A DNA stretch of 64,000 bases from Bradyrhizobium sp. KBS0727 (GTDB taxonomy: Bacteria; Pseudomonadota; Alphaproteobacteria; Rhizobiales; Xanthobacteraceae), in contig NZ_CP042176.1 in the NCBI RefSeq assembly GCF_005937885.2, positions 6,133,501 to 6,197,500 on the forward strand, written 5' to 3'. Below the pieces are notes generated by a model. That model was not told where the DNA came from, made no database searches, and worked only from the letters and a program-made list of their open reading frames with translations. This document shows positions 54,993-62,751 of the stretch, piece by piece (positions within the stretch are counted from its first letter, which is position 1; each line of letters begins with the position of its first letter). The translations under genes were made by a program, and so were the position numbers.

Positions 54993-56237
54993 CTAGTGGG
55001 CACCGACGACCACATTGAGATCGGCGGCCCTCAGCGCCTCGATCGTCGCGGCGAGATGCGACCGGTCCCTGGTCTCGACCACGATCTCCAGATGCACCGC
55101 CTTGGCCGGCAGATCCGTGAAGATGCGCTGATGGGATACTTCCACGATGTTGGCGCCGACCCGGCTCAGAACAGCGACCACCTCGCCGAGCTGTCCCGGC
55201 CGGTCCACGATGTCGAACCTCAGCTGTGAAAGGCGGCCCTCCCTGGCGAGTTGGCGGGTAAGCACACCCGATAGAAGCCGGGTGTCGATATTTCCGCCGC
55301 TCAGCACAAGACCGAGCTTGCGGCCCTTGAAGCGCGCGGGATCGGCGAGCACGGCGGCCAGACCGGCGGCCCCGGCGCCTTCCGTCACGGACTTTTCGAT
55401 GGTCAGAAGAAGGCTCAGCGCATGCTCGACATCCTGCTCCGTCACCAGAACGATGTCATCGACCAGCGCGCGCACGATCTCGGATGTGATCCGGCCAGGG
55501 GCTTTGACGGCAATGCCTTCCGCGAGGGTGTCACCGCGCATCGGTAGGGATTGATGCTTGATAAGATTGTACATCGAAGGATAGAGCGCGGCCTGCACGC
55601 CGACCACCTCGATATCCGGCTTGAGTGTCTTGGCGGCGACCGCGATGCCGGAAATAAGCCCGCCTCCGCCGATCGGCACGATCAGAACGTCGAGGTCAGG
55701 CACCGCAGCCAGCATCTCGAGCGCGATGGTGCCCTGACCGGCAATGATCAAGGGGTCATCGTAAGGATGAACGAACGTCAGGCCCTCGTTTCGGCCATGC
55801 GTCGTGGCCAATGCGGCGGCCTCCTCCAGTGTCGCCCCGCCTTCGATCACGGTCGCGCCATGCCGGCGCGTGTTCTCGATCTTCACCGTCGGGGTTCCGA
55901 CCGGCACGTAGATGGTGGCCGGTATTGAAAGGCGTGCCGCGTGATAGGCCACGCCCTGCGCGTGATTGCCTGCCGAGGCCGCGATCACACCTCGCCGTCG
56001 CTGATCGGCCGACAGGGCCGATAGCCGGTTGAGCGCCCCGCGCTCCTTGAAGGTCGCGGTGAACTGCAGGTTTTCGAACTTGAGCCACACGCTGGCGCCG
56101 GTGATGTCGGACAAGGTCCGGCTGCGGTCGAAGTTCGTGCATTTAACCAGGCCGGCCAGCGTGGCTGCCGCGGCCTCGATATCGGCGAGCGTGACCGGCA
56201 GTTGCGCCAGCGATGCTCTTGCCGTTTGAACCGTCAT
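54993..56237 (-). CDS. ilvA: Threonine ammonia-lyase (ACT-domain)
   Basis: 414 residues, fold-type II PLP enzyme. The PLP Lys lies in NLQFTATFKERGALNRL near 64, the SAGNHAQGVAYHA loop near 92, the PLP-phosphate loop VPIGGGGLISGIAV near 192, and a C-terminal ACT domain (VDRPGQLGEVVAVLSRVGAN). Deaminates threonine to 2-oxobutyrate; it may be catabolic rather than biosynthetic. GGAGA is seven bases before ATG 56237; the TTG nine codons earlier is rejected. Confidence 0.92.
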   Translation of the reverse strand: MTVQTARASLAQLPVTLADIEAAAATLAGLVKCTNFDRSRTLSDITGASVWLKFENLQFTATFKERGALNRLSALSADQRRRGVIAASAGNHAQGVAYHAARLSIPATIYVPVGTPTVKIENTRRHGATVIEGGATLEEAAALATTHGRNEGLTFVHPYDDPLIIAGQGTIALEMLAAVPDLDVLIVPIGGGGLISGIAVAAKTLKPDIEVVGVQAALYPSMYNLIKHQSLPMRGDTLAEGIAVKAPGRITSEIVRALVDDIVLVTEQDVEHALSLLLTIEKSVTEGAGAAGLAAVLADPARFKGRKLGLVLSGGNIDTRLLSGVLTRQLAREGRLSQLRFDIVDRPGQLGEVVAVLSRVGANIVEVSHQRIFTDLPAKAVHLEIVVETRDRSHLAATIEALRAADLNVVVGAH

Positions 56238-56381
56238 AGTCGAATCTCCGATTGTCGCGTTCAAGGTACTGCATACCTGTTGCGCCGGGGCAAGCTTCGC
56301 TCATGGATGAAAAGGCTGCCATCGCTTCGCAACGATAGCCAAGGGCCCCGGAAGGCCACAGCCTCTTTCCCGGACCACATC

Positions 56382-56912
56382 TCAGATCGCGGGTGCGATC
56401 AATCCGACTCTCATGTCCTTGGCGAGATATACGCATGCGTCGTCGGCAAACACGCTGCCATTGGCAATTCCGAGCGCCAGTTTACCGCGCCTAACGAGGC
56501 GCATATTCACCTCGTAGCGCACGCGCTTGACGTCTGGCGTGATATGCCCCCGGAACTTGACCTCGCCGACACCGACGGCGCGGCCCTTGCCCGGCGAGCC
56601 CGACCAGCCGAGCCAGTAGCCAATGATCTGCCACATGGCATCCAGACCCAGACATCCAGGCATCACAGGGTCGCCGAGAAAGTGACTGTCGAAAAACCAG
56701 AGACCTGGCGTGATATCCAGTTCCCCGACGACATGGCCCTTGCCGAATTCGCCACCGGCGAGGCTGATCTCCGTGATGCGGTCCATCATCAGCATCGGCG
56801 GCGCCGGCAGTTGGGCATTGCCCGGACCGAAATAGCCGCCTTCGCTCGATCTGAGCAGTTCTTCCCTGGTGTAGGACGATTGCGGCGCGTGAAAGTCGCG
56901 AGGGTCGGACAA
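56382..56912 (-). CDS. fabA: 3-hydroxyacyl-[ACP] dehydratase/isomerase
   Basis: 176 residues. The active-site His is in FFDSHFLGDPVMPGCLGLDAMWQ in part, near residue 75, with the catalytic Asp some 14 residues later; VGEVKFRGHITPDVKRVRYEV is the second hot-dog strand. The start is TTG at 56912, supported by GGAGGA eight bases upstream; no ATG begins the family N-terminus. It introduces the cis double bond in unsaturated fatty acid synthesis. No fabB adjoins. The upstream region holds a promoter palindrome and a terminator-like hairpin. Confidence 0.92.
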   Translation of the reverse strand: MSDPRDFHAPQSSYTREELLRSSEGGYFGPGNAQLPAPPMLMMDRITEISLAGGEFGKGHVVGELDITPGLWFFDSHFLGDPVMPGCLGLDAMWQIIGYWLGWSGSPGKGRAVGVGEVKFRGHITPDVKRVRYEVNMRLVRRGKLALGIANGSVFADDACVYLAKDMRVGLIAPAI

Positions 56913-57062
56913 GGACGATATCCTCCGGCGTTTGGCTATCGGTCGCTGAACGTCAGGCGACTTCGTCCCGACCGCTTTTTTCGATGCCAGAGGCGGCCGA
57001 ACGGCGGCGGCGCAGTGTTCGGCGAACCACCTGCAAGCCTTGTACACGTACCACAAAATGAA

Positions 57063-57092
57063 AAACCTCCGGCAGGGCATTGCCGGAGGTTT
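57063..57092 (-). terminator. Terminator-like hairpin in fabA leader (possible attenuator)
   Basis: Minus strand: AAACCTCCGGCA pairs perfectly with TGCCGGAGGTTT (12 pairs, 6-base loop), followed by TTTTT in the minus direction. It lies about 150 bases upstream of the fabA start and downstream of the promoter at 57174, so it would cut that transcript short or act as an attenuator. Confidence 0.65.
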
Positions 57093-57173
57093 CGGAGGTT
57101 TATCATAAAGGTGAGTGTGTCTCCTCTGATCGAGCGAGCGGCGGCCAAACGTTCCAGCAGCAACTCCAGACCT

Positions 57174-57224
57174 TATGTACAAAACTAAAATACCTTAGTC
57201 AATCATGCATTTTAGTTTTGTACA
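57174..57224 (-). promoter_or_regulatory. Promoter with 16-base perfect palindromic operator
   Basis: TGTACAAAACTAAAAT (57176-57191) and ATTTTAGTTTTGTACA (57209-57224) are exact inverted repeats 17 bases apart. Minus-strand TTGACT (57197-57202) lies between the arms; 17 bases on, TACATA (57174-57179) overlaps one arm as a weak -10. The promoter points toward the hairpin and fabA. A TetR/MarR-like repressor site is likely. Confidence 0.6.
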
Positions 57225-57254
57225 TATTCTCTACCCGCCGCGGTTACAACGAAA

Positions 57255-57280
57255 AGTCCCGGCGGTCTAACGCCGGGACT
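57255..57280 (-). terminator. Intrinsic terminator of porin gene
   Basis: AGTCCCGGCG / CGCCGGGACT stem (10 perfect pairs, 6-base loop) followed on the minus strand by TTTTCG, 26 bases after the porin stop. Confidence 0.85.
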
Positions 57281-57305
57281 CTCCAGATCATCAACCCGCG
57301 ACAGA

Positions 57306-59078
57306 TCAGAAGTTTCGCTGGGCCCTCAGATTGAAGGAAGCCGTCTGCTGGTCCTTGAACGTATACGTGGTGGCCAGGAAGGGTGGGTTCACGCCGAATT
57401 GCGATCGCGTGGTACCGCTCCAGTTCTGATCAAGATAGGACCAGAAAACTTCGCCACTGAACGTCAGTCCCTTCACAGGTGTCCATCCGGTTCTGAAGCC
57501 GACCTGATAGACGTTGAAATCCGGATTGCAGGTCGAGGTGGGATTTGCACCTCGGTTGCCCCAACCAAACAACGGATTGCCAGAGACCGAATTGCAATAT
57601 GCGTTCTTGGCGACATCATTGTAACGCACAGCTGAGGCGCTTCCGAACAGGCTGCTCTGCCAGTTTGCATCCCAGTTGTGGATGTAGCCGCCGCGGAATC
57701 CGAACGCTTTGGTCAACTGGATTCCACCGGTGGCAACGCCCGCCCCGTTCAAACCATTGCCGTTGCTGAACACACCGTCCGAGACGTAGCCGTACCCGAC
57801 CGTGGGGTTGCCGCCGGTATTGTTGAACATCGCGAAGGATGGCGAAGCACCGCTGGTCGAAATCACGGCCTTGGTGTCGCCTTTGGCGAAGGTAGTATCG
57901 ACGTTCAGGGTATCGCCAACTCCGGTCGGCAGGTTCTTGAGCTGGAGACCGGCAGTGATGGCGCCGCCCCATCTGCTGTCAGGGTGACCGGAAGTCAACG
58001 AGCTACACGGCTGTCCAGCTACCGTGTTGATGATGCCGTTCGCCGGACACACGATGTAGGCACCGGCGCCGAACGGGGTTGAGAAGCCCTGCGAGCCAGC
58101 GTCGGTGGAGGAGTCGAGGAAGTTGTACGACGCGTTGATATAGTGTGCGATCGCCGAAACCTGGAAGATGCCCCAGGCCTGATCGACCCTGATGTTGCCC
58201 GCGATATCCGGCGCGAACTGTCCGCCATAGGCGTTGGCGGGCCCACCGGTCGAGCGGTTAACCGCTGAACCTGCGGCCGCCCCCAGCCCGAAGCCGCCCT
58301 GGAACAGGGTGGTTGGCGTCTGCACGCCGTTGGTGGGGAAAATCGCCGGCAGCGTAAACACGTCGAAATTGCCGAGCTGGGTACGATTGAACACCTTGCC
58401 TTCATCGAGACCGATGCTGGCCGACACGCCGTTGCCGAACTGTGCGGTATACTGGATGTTGTTCACGCCGGTTACATAATCGGGACCGCCGATCAGGAAC
58501 GAGGTGTTGTTGTTGCCGCCGTAACCATTCCAGGGCAGGGCATAGGCCGAAGCGGATTTGCCGAACGTAAAGCCGGCAAACTGGATGAACACCATTTCGA
58601 CAGCGACCTGGCCGTTGCCGGGCGTGTCGTTGTTCAGTGTACCCAGGAGAGCAGCGCCGTTGAGCGATTGATTGGCGGCGGTGCCGCCATAGGTGCTGAA
58701 CTGAAAGTCACCCTGGCCGAAAGTACGGACAACGCCGTATTCGGTGGCGGTGCGCGTATCGAGCGTCAGTGCCATACGCGAACGAACATTGATTCGGTCG
58801 GTGAAGCGGTTGCCCTGGCCGGACTCGTAGCCACCGTCACCACTCCAGAATGGAGCGCCGTAGATGCCGCCGCCATAGGTGGAGTCGACGCGCAGATAGC
58901 CACCCATCTTGACGCAGGTGTCGGTGCCCGGAATGTAGAAGAAACCGGCTCCATACAGGGAGCAGATCCTCACATACTCGACCGCTTTGGCCTTGACGGG
59001 AAGATCAGCTGCCTGCGCCCCGCTCAGGGCGGCGAGACCCGCCGCTGAGCCGAGGATAAGGCTCTTAATCATTTTCAT
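57306..59078 (-). CDS. Large Bradyrhizobium-type outer membrane porin
   Basis: 590 residues: signal peptide (1-22, ending GAQAAD), then LPVKAKAVEYVRICSLYGAGFFYIPGTDTC in two parts with the paired Cys, KMGGYLRVDSTYGGG, repeated Gly/Asn-rich beta strands and a C-terminal aromatic residue (FNLRAQRNF) as in beta-barrel proteins. ATG 59078 follows GGAGG by five bases. It is longer than usual rhizobial porins (about 500), mostly through Gly/Asn/Thr-rich loops. General diffusion of small solutes. Confidence 0.9.
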   Translation of the reverse strand: MKMIKSLILGSAAGLAALSGAQAADLPVKAKAVEYVRICSLYGAGFFYIPGTDTCVKMGGYLRVDSTYGGGIYGAPFWSGDGGYESGQGNRFTDRINVRSRMALTLDTRTATEYGVVRTFGQGDFQFSTYGGTAANQSLNGAALLGTLNNDTPGNGQVAVEMVFIQFAGFTFGKSASAYALPWNGYGGNNNTSFLIGGPDYVTGVNNIQYTAQFGNGVSASIGLDEGKVFNRTQLGNFDVFTLPAIFPTNGVQTPTTLFQGGFGLGAAAGSAVNRSTGGPANAYGGQFAPDIAGNIRVDQAWGIFQVSAIAHYINASYNFLDSSTDAGSQGFSTPFGAGAYIVCPANGIINTVAGQPCSSLTSGHPDSRWGGAITAGLQLKNLPTGVGDTLNVDTTFAKGDTKAVISTSGASPSFAMFNNTGGNPTVGYGYVSDGVFSNGNGLNGAGVATGGIQLTKAFGFRGGYIHNWDANWQSSLFGSASAVRYNDVAKNAYCNSVSGNPLFGWGNRGANPTSTCNPDFNVYQVGFRTGWTPVKGLTFSGEVFWSYLDQNWSGTTRSQFGVNPPFLATTYTFKDQQTASFNLRAQRNF

Positions 59079-59520
59079 GTTAACCTCCAAGTTGTTCTCT
59101 CTCGAGGCTCCGTACCCACCGGGGTAATTTCCCTCAGGGCTGGCTCCCCCCAAAAACCGCTCGATGGTTTCGCTCTTGTGCCCCCGCACGAGAGAGGGAC
59201 TTGCGCGAGCATCCAGCGGGACGATCCGGAACCCCCAGCCGTCGGAAACGACTATGAGTGCATTACTTCACTAATTGAAATACCTTATTTTATAAGCTAA
59301 CTTCTTTTGGAAATGATGTGCCTTTCTTGCAACTGATGGAAAACCTCGCGTCAAAGCCAAACCTGGCCGTTTTCTAGGATTAATATCCCCTGCTGCCGCG
59401 TGGATAAGCAATAACGCAGGATATTTTTACTTGTTTTGGAAATGAAATCGACGAAGATAGATCGATGGCCGGGCAAGGCAGCAAGGTTGCAAACCTCTCG
59501 GCGCACACGAGGAATGTCGA
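59079..59520. other. 442-base AT-rich region between divergent porin and MarR genes
   Basis: No gene found. It must contain both promoters. AAATACCTTA at about 59278 also occurs in the palindrome spacer at 57188, and TTTTGGAAATGA occurs twice, near 59305 and 59433. AT content is high over 59270-59320, typical of a strong regulated promoter. Confidence 0.5.
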
Positions 59521-60003
59521 TTGGGCGAAACGGCTCCAAAGAATCAGGACGCCATCCGGCGGTTCGCCTGGGTTATCAATTCTGTCGGCGTTCACCTGGA
59601 AGAGCTGCGCTACTTCTGGGCCAAGGCGCTCGGCATCAGCGGCCCGCAGTGGATGATCCTGATGGCGCTCGCAGATCTCGACGACAAGGACGGCGTTCCC
59701 GTCAATGTTGTCTCCAAGAAGCTTCATGTCGATCCGTCGTTCGTTACGACGCAATCGAAATTGCTGGAGAAGAAGGGTTTCCTTCGCCGGAAGGCATCGA
59801 CCGAAGACGCCAGAATCGTGCTGATGTCGTTGACGGACAAAACCTACAAGCAAATGGCAGGGCTCGCCGCCCAGCAGGAAGCGCTTAACGCGTTCATTTT
59901 TGCCGAACTCAGCAACAAGCAGCTCGACGATTTGATCGATACGCTCAGCGGCTTGAGAAATCGCTTGGAGAAGGGCCGCCTTAAGGTCATTGCGGATGCG
60001 TGA
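59521..60003 (+). CDS. MarR-family transcriptional regulator
   Basis: 160-residue winged-helix protein. Dimer helices at both ends, HTH about 65-95 (VNVVSKKLHVDPSFVTTQSK), and the wing RKASTEDARIVLMSLTDK. TTG start with GAGGA seven bases upstream. It is divergent from the porin, which it may control together with the AT-rich operator sequences; ligand unknown. Confidence 0.85.
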   Translation: MGETAPKNQDAIRRFAWVINSVGVHLEELRYFWAKALGISGPQWMILMALADLDDKDGVPVNVVSKKLHVDPSFVTTQSKLLEKKGFLRRKASTEDARIVLMSLTDKTYKQMAGLAAQQEALNAFIFAELSNKQLDDLIDTLSGLRNRLEKGRLKVIADA

Positions 60004-60069
60004 CCCTGTCCGGGCTGGAATGACCCGCCCGGCCCGGTAAACGCCCACACCCTTCAAGTACGACACCCT

Positions 60070-61245
60070 TCAAATACCGAGGCGCGAAGCGATCCAATCG
60101 AAAATATACTCGTTGGCGAGCGTTGGATTGTCGACGTGGCCCTGCATCGCCGCCGTCTCGGAAGCGGCGAATATTCTAAGCGTTACGTCACGCCCGTCCT
60201 CCTTGAGCTGCATGAATAGCTCCCGCACGCGCTCGGCTCTCAACCAGCCACGCTCGCCGGTCGCAATCAGGACAGGACATTTGATGTTGCGTGCGACCCG
60301 CCCGAGATCACGATCCGACCGCGAACACTTCGCCTGAAACGGGGCACGCCCTGCAAGGAAGGCACGCTCATGCAGGTCCCAGATGCCGCCATCGCACACA
60401 GCCGCCGCAAAGCGATCGTCGAATGCGATGCCGCGGGCCACGAAGGACGATCCCCACCCGTCGGCCAGAATGGCGATCCGGCTGGTATCGACATCTTCCC
60501 GTTCGACAAGATAATCCATGATGTGTCCGAGGGTCGCTTCGAGGTCGGAACGGCCGACGATCTCGTCGAACTCCCGACCTGTGCCGGCCCCGAGCAAATC
60601 AACAGCGAGCAGCGACATCCCCCGCTCACGGGCGTAGCGCCCAACCTTGTGGAGGAACTCTTCCTTGCGCTGGCCAGGCTCTCCCACACAAAGGATGACT
60701 GGCGCCCGGCGAGCCGGTTCCGGCGCCGGCAGGAAATAAGCCTCGAGCGGATACCCGCCCGGCCAGGGGATCCACACCACCTCGCCTCGCGGGTTGCAGC
60801 AGTCGAGATAGTCGCGCGCGCATTGGCGCATGTTTGATGTCGCGAGCCGGTATTGACGATCCCCGCGATCGAATGGGAGCGCCGCCGACTGATAGTAATT
60901 GATGGCGCGCAGCCAGTTGCTCCGTGCGGTCAGCACGAGGCCGTCGCGCCGTGCAGCGTTGCCGCGCTGGCAGTTTACATCTGCAACGCTCATCCATTCG
61001 CTGTACCAGGAGTGGTCGTTCGACGGATCGATGCGGCTGGCCGTGACCCGGCACTCGGCGGCGGTCGCCCCTCCCTCCTGCGCAGATCCCATTAGCCTCA
61101 AGAACTCAATCGACAGATCCTCGTGCCCTGGCCACAAGGCCCAACCCAGAAGGTCAGGTTCAGATTCGCCGCAGTCAATGCTCAAGCCTCCCCTCCCCCG
61201 CTCTATTGCATCACGGCAATACGAGCCTTGCAGCGAACCATGCAT
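60070..61245 (-). CDS. Alpha/beta-hydrolase-fold protein lacking the nucleophilic serine
   Basis: 391 residues. An N-terminal helical domain (about 1-150) precedes an alpha/beta-hydrolase core (VVWIPWPGGYPLEAYFLPAP, APVILCVGEPGQRKEEFLHK, DLLGAGTG). At the nucleophile elbow the sequence reads ILADGWGSSF, where relatives such as FrsA-like proteins have GxSxGG: Gly263 replaces the Ser. A His near the end (MQGHVDN) remains. It may be non-catalytic or use another residue. Overall size fits the FrsA-like family. Confidence 0.75.
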   Translation of the reverse strand: MHGSLQGSYCRDAIERGRGGLSIDCGESEPDLLGWALWPGHEDLSIEFLRLMGSAQEGGATAAECRVTASRIDPSNDHSWYSEWMSVADVNCQRGNAARRDGLVLTARSNWLRAINYYQSAALPFDRGDRQYRLATSNMRQCARDYLDCCNPRGEVVWIPWPGGYPLEAYFLPAPEPARRAPVILCVGEPGQRKEEFLHKVGRYARERGMSLLAVDLLGAGTGREFDEIVGRSDLEATLGHIMDYLVEREDVDTSRIAILADGWGSSFVARGIAFDDRFAAAVCDGGIWDLHERAFLAGRAPFQAKCSRSDRDLGRVARNIKCPVLIATGERGWLRAERVRELFMQLKEDGRDVTLRIFAASETAAMQGHVDNPTLANEYIFDWIASRLGI

Positions 61246-61689
61246 TCACGTCTCCGTCGCCGGGCGGACCGACAGATCAAACAGCCCGCGCATGTTCTGC
61301 CGGCCGGATGATGGCGCGCGCCGAAAATTCGGGCACGCGCCTCCGTTAGACATTTCCGCCCTTTGAGTGCCAGATCAGGCAGCCAGGATGGTTATTCCCG
61401 GGTTCACGGGCAGTTTACTTGAGGGGATGCTGTAGCTTTACCGGCCCTGGACCGCATGGCTCGTTGGGCGCACGCGCAAGAGGAGCGCGGTGACCGAGCG
61501 ATGCTCGTTGCCTTGCTCAGTGAAGAGCGACAACAAGAAGTAGCGCGACGTCCAAAACCTGGTTTGGACGGGGAGATCGTTGCGCCGCGCGATCTTCGCC
61601 GCGTCAGGTGGACTTCGAACTCGCGTCGACCGACGGTCCTCACGGACCTGCCCAACACGAAACAGAGTCTCTCACACGCCCGCCATTCG
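61246..61689. other. 444-base region without a recognised gene
   Basis: Open frames on both strands are Arg/Ser-rich shadows (for example an 84-codon minus frame at 61404-61658) with no family resemblance. No palindromic repeat or tRNA seen. It separates two same-strand genes and may hold the promoter of the hydrolase gene. Confidence 0.5.
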
Positions 61690-62730
61690 TCAGTTCGCCG
61701 GCTGCGCTGCCGGAAATTTCCATTTGCCGCTCACCACCGCCGGGTTCGGCATGTACAGCCGCACCATGTAGTTCCATTTGTCCAGGATCGGCAGGCAATT
61801 CGGGACTTTGCCGTCGCAATTGCCGAACTGCACCGCGACGGAGCCATCGGCCTCTTTCTTTGCGGTGACGTTGTTCAGGTTGTAAGCATTCAGCGGATTG
61901 GGCTCGTAATAGCCCTTCTCGTTATAGACGCTGATCGACCAGAACCCCTTCACGGGCACGTCCTTGACTTTGAGCGTGTAAACCGTCTTGCCGTCGTTCC
62001 TTGCGGGCACGACGTTGAGGTAGAGCGTCTCCTTCTCGGGTATGCCGCCCCATGCCGAAGCCGCACCGGCGAGCCGCCGCACCGGCTCGACTTCGCCCTT
62101 CTTTCCGAACATGCCCTTGGTGTCAGGCAGGGTGGATGCGAGTACGAGCAACGCATCGCGGACCTTTTTCTGACTGGCCTGATCCCAATTGGGCACCGTG
62201 AAGCTGCCCGGACCGCCTTTCTGCTCGACCTTGATCGCATCCTGCACGCGGTGGACCGCGTCGACGTCCTTCTGATCCGCCGTATCGACCAGCGTGCGGA
62301 CCACAACCATTACATAGCGCGTGCCGATCTGTTTCCTGGTCAGCGTGTGGGTGCCGCGACCGTAAAAGATGTCGTGCGTGTAATGGTCTTCATCGATCAC
62401 CTGCATGGAAATGTAGCGATTGCCGGGATCGGGCATCGTGACGGTCACAGGGCCGGCATCGAGATCGAATACGCCGGAGGAGTACAGCGTATCGCGATTG
62501 AGCCTGATGACCGTTTGATGGTCCACCCTTGCCGGCTCCCGACGATGGCGCAGCTGACCGAATGCCCCGTCCTTCGCCAGCCGGGAGAAATACAAATCGC
62601 TTTCCGCACGCGGGAAATTATCGGCCGTCACCGGGACTGCCGTATCCACGGCGGCAGACTCCGCGCGCGCAACCGAAGCAATCGGACTGACGGTCGAGAG
62701 CAGCAGAACGATGGAGCAGATCTTTTTCAT
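61690..62730 (-). CDS. DUF1254/DUF1214 exported protein
   Basis: 346 residues with signal peptide (1-23). It carries NRDTLYSSGVFDLDAGPVTV and RYISMQVIDEDHYTHDIFYG (DUF1254 N-terminal region), and the DUF1214 C-terminal region VPVKGFWSISVYNEKGYYEP with NPLNAYNLNNVTA. Predicted periplasmic; function unknown in the family. Twenty-one bases after the upstream DUF1254 gene, so an operon of two related proteins. Confidence 0.88.
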   Translation of the reverse strand: MKKICSIVLLLSTVSPIASVARAESAAVDTAVPVTADNFPRAESDLYFSRLAKDGAFGQLRHRREPARVDHQTVIRLNRDTLYSSGVFDLDAGPVTVTMPDPGNRYISMQVIDEDHYTHDIFYGRGTHTLTRKQIGTRYVMVVVRTLVDTADQKDVDAVHRVQDAIKVEQKGGPGSFTVPNWDQASQKKVRDALLVLASTLPDTKGMFGKKGEVEPVRRLAGAASAWGGIPEKETLYLNVVPARNDGKTVYTLKVKDVPVKGFWSISVYNEKGYYEPNPLNAYNLNNVTAKKEADGSVAVQFGNCDGKVPNCLPILDKWNYMVRLYMPNPAVVSGKWKFPAAQPAN

Positions 62731-62751
62731 GACGAGTCGCTTGTTGGTCGA

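Noticed and set aside
56936..57163. 75-codon minus-strand frame through the fabA leader hairpin
   Set aside because: Contains the terminator hairpin and lacks a ribosome site; treated as leader RNA, though a leader peptide cannot be excluded.
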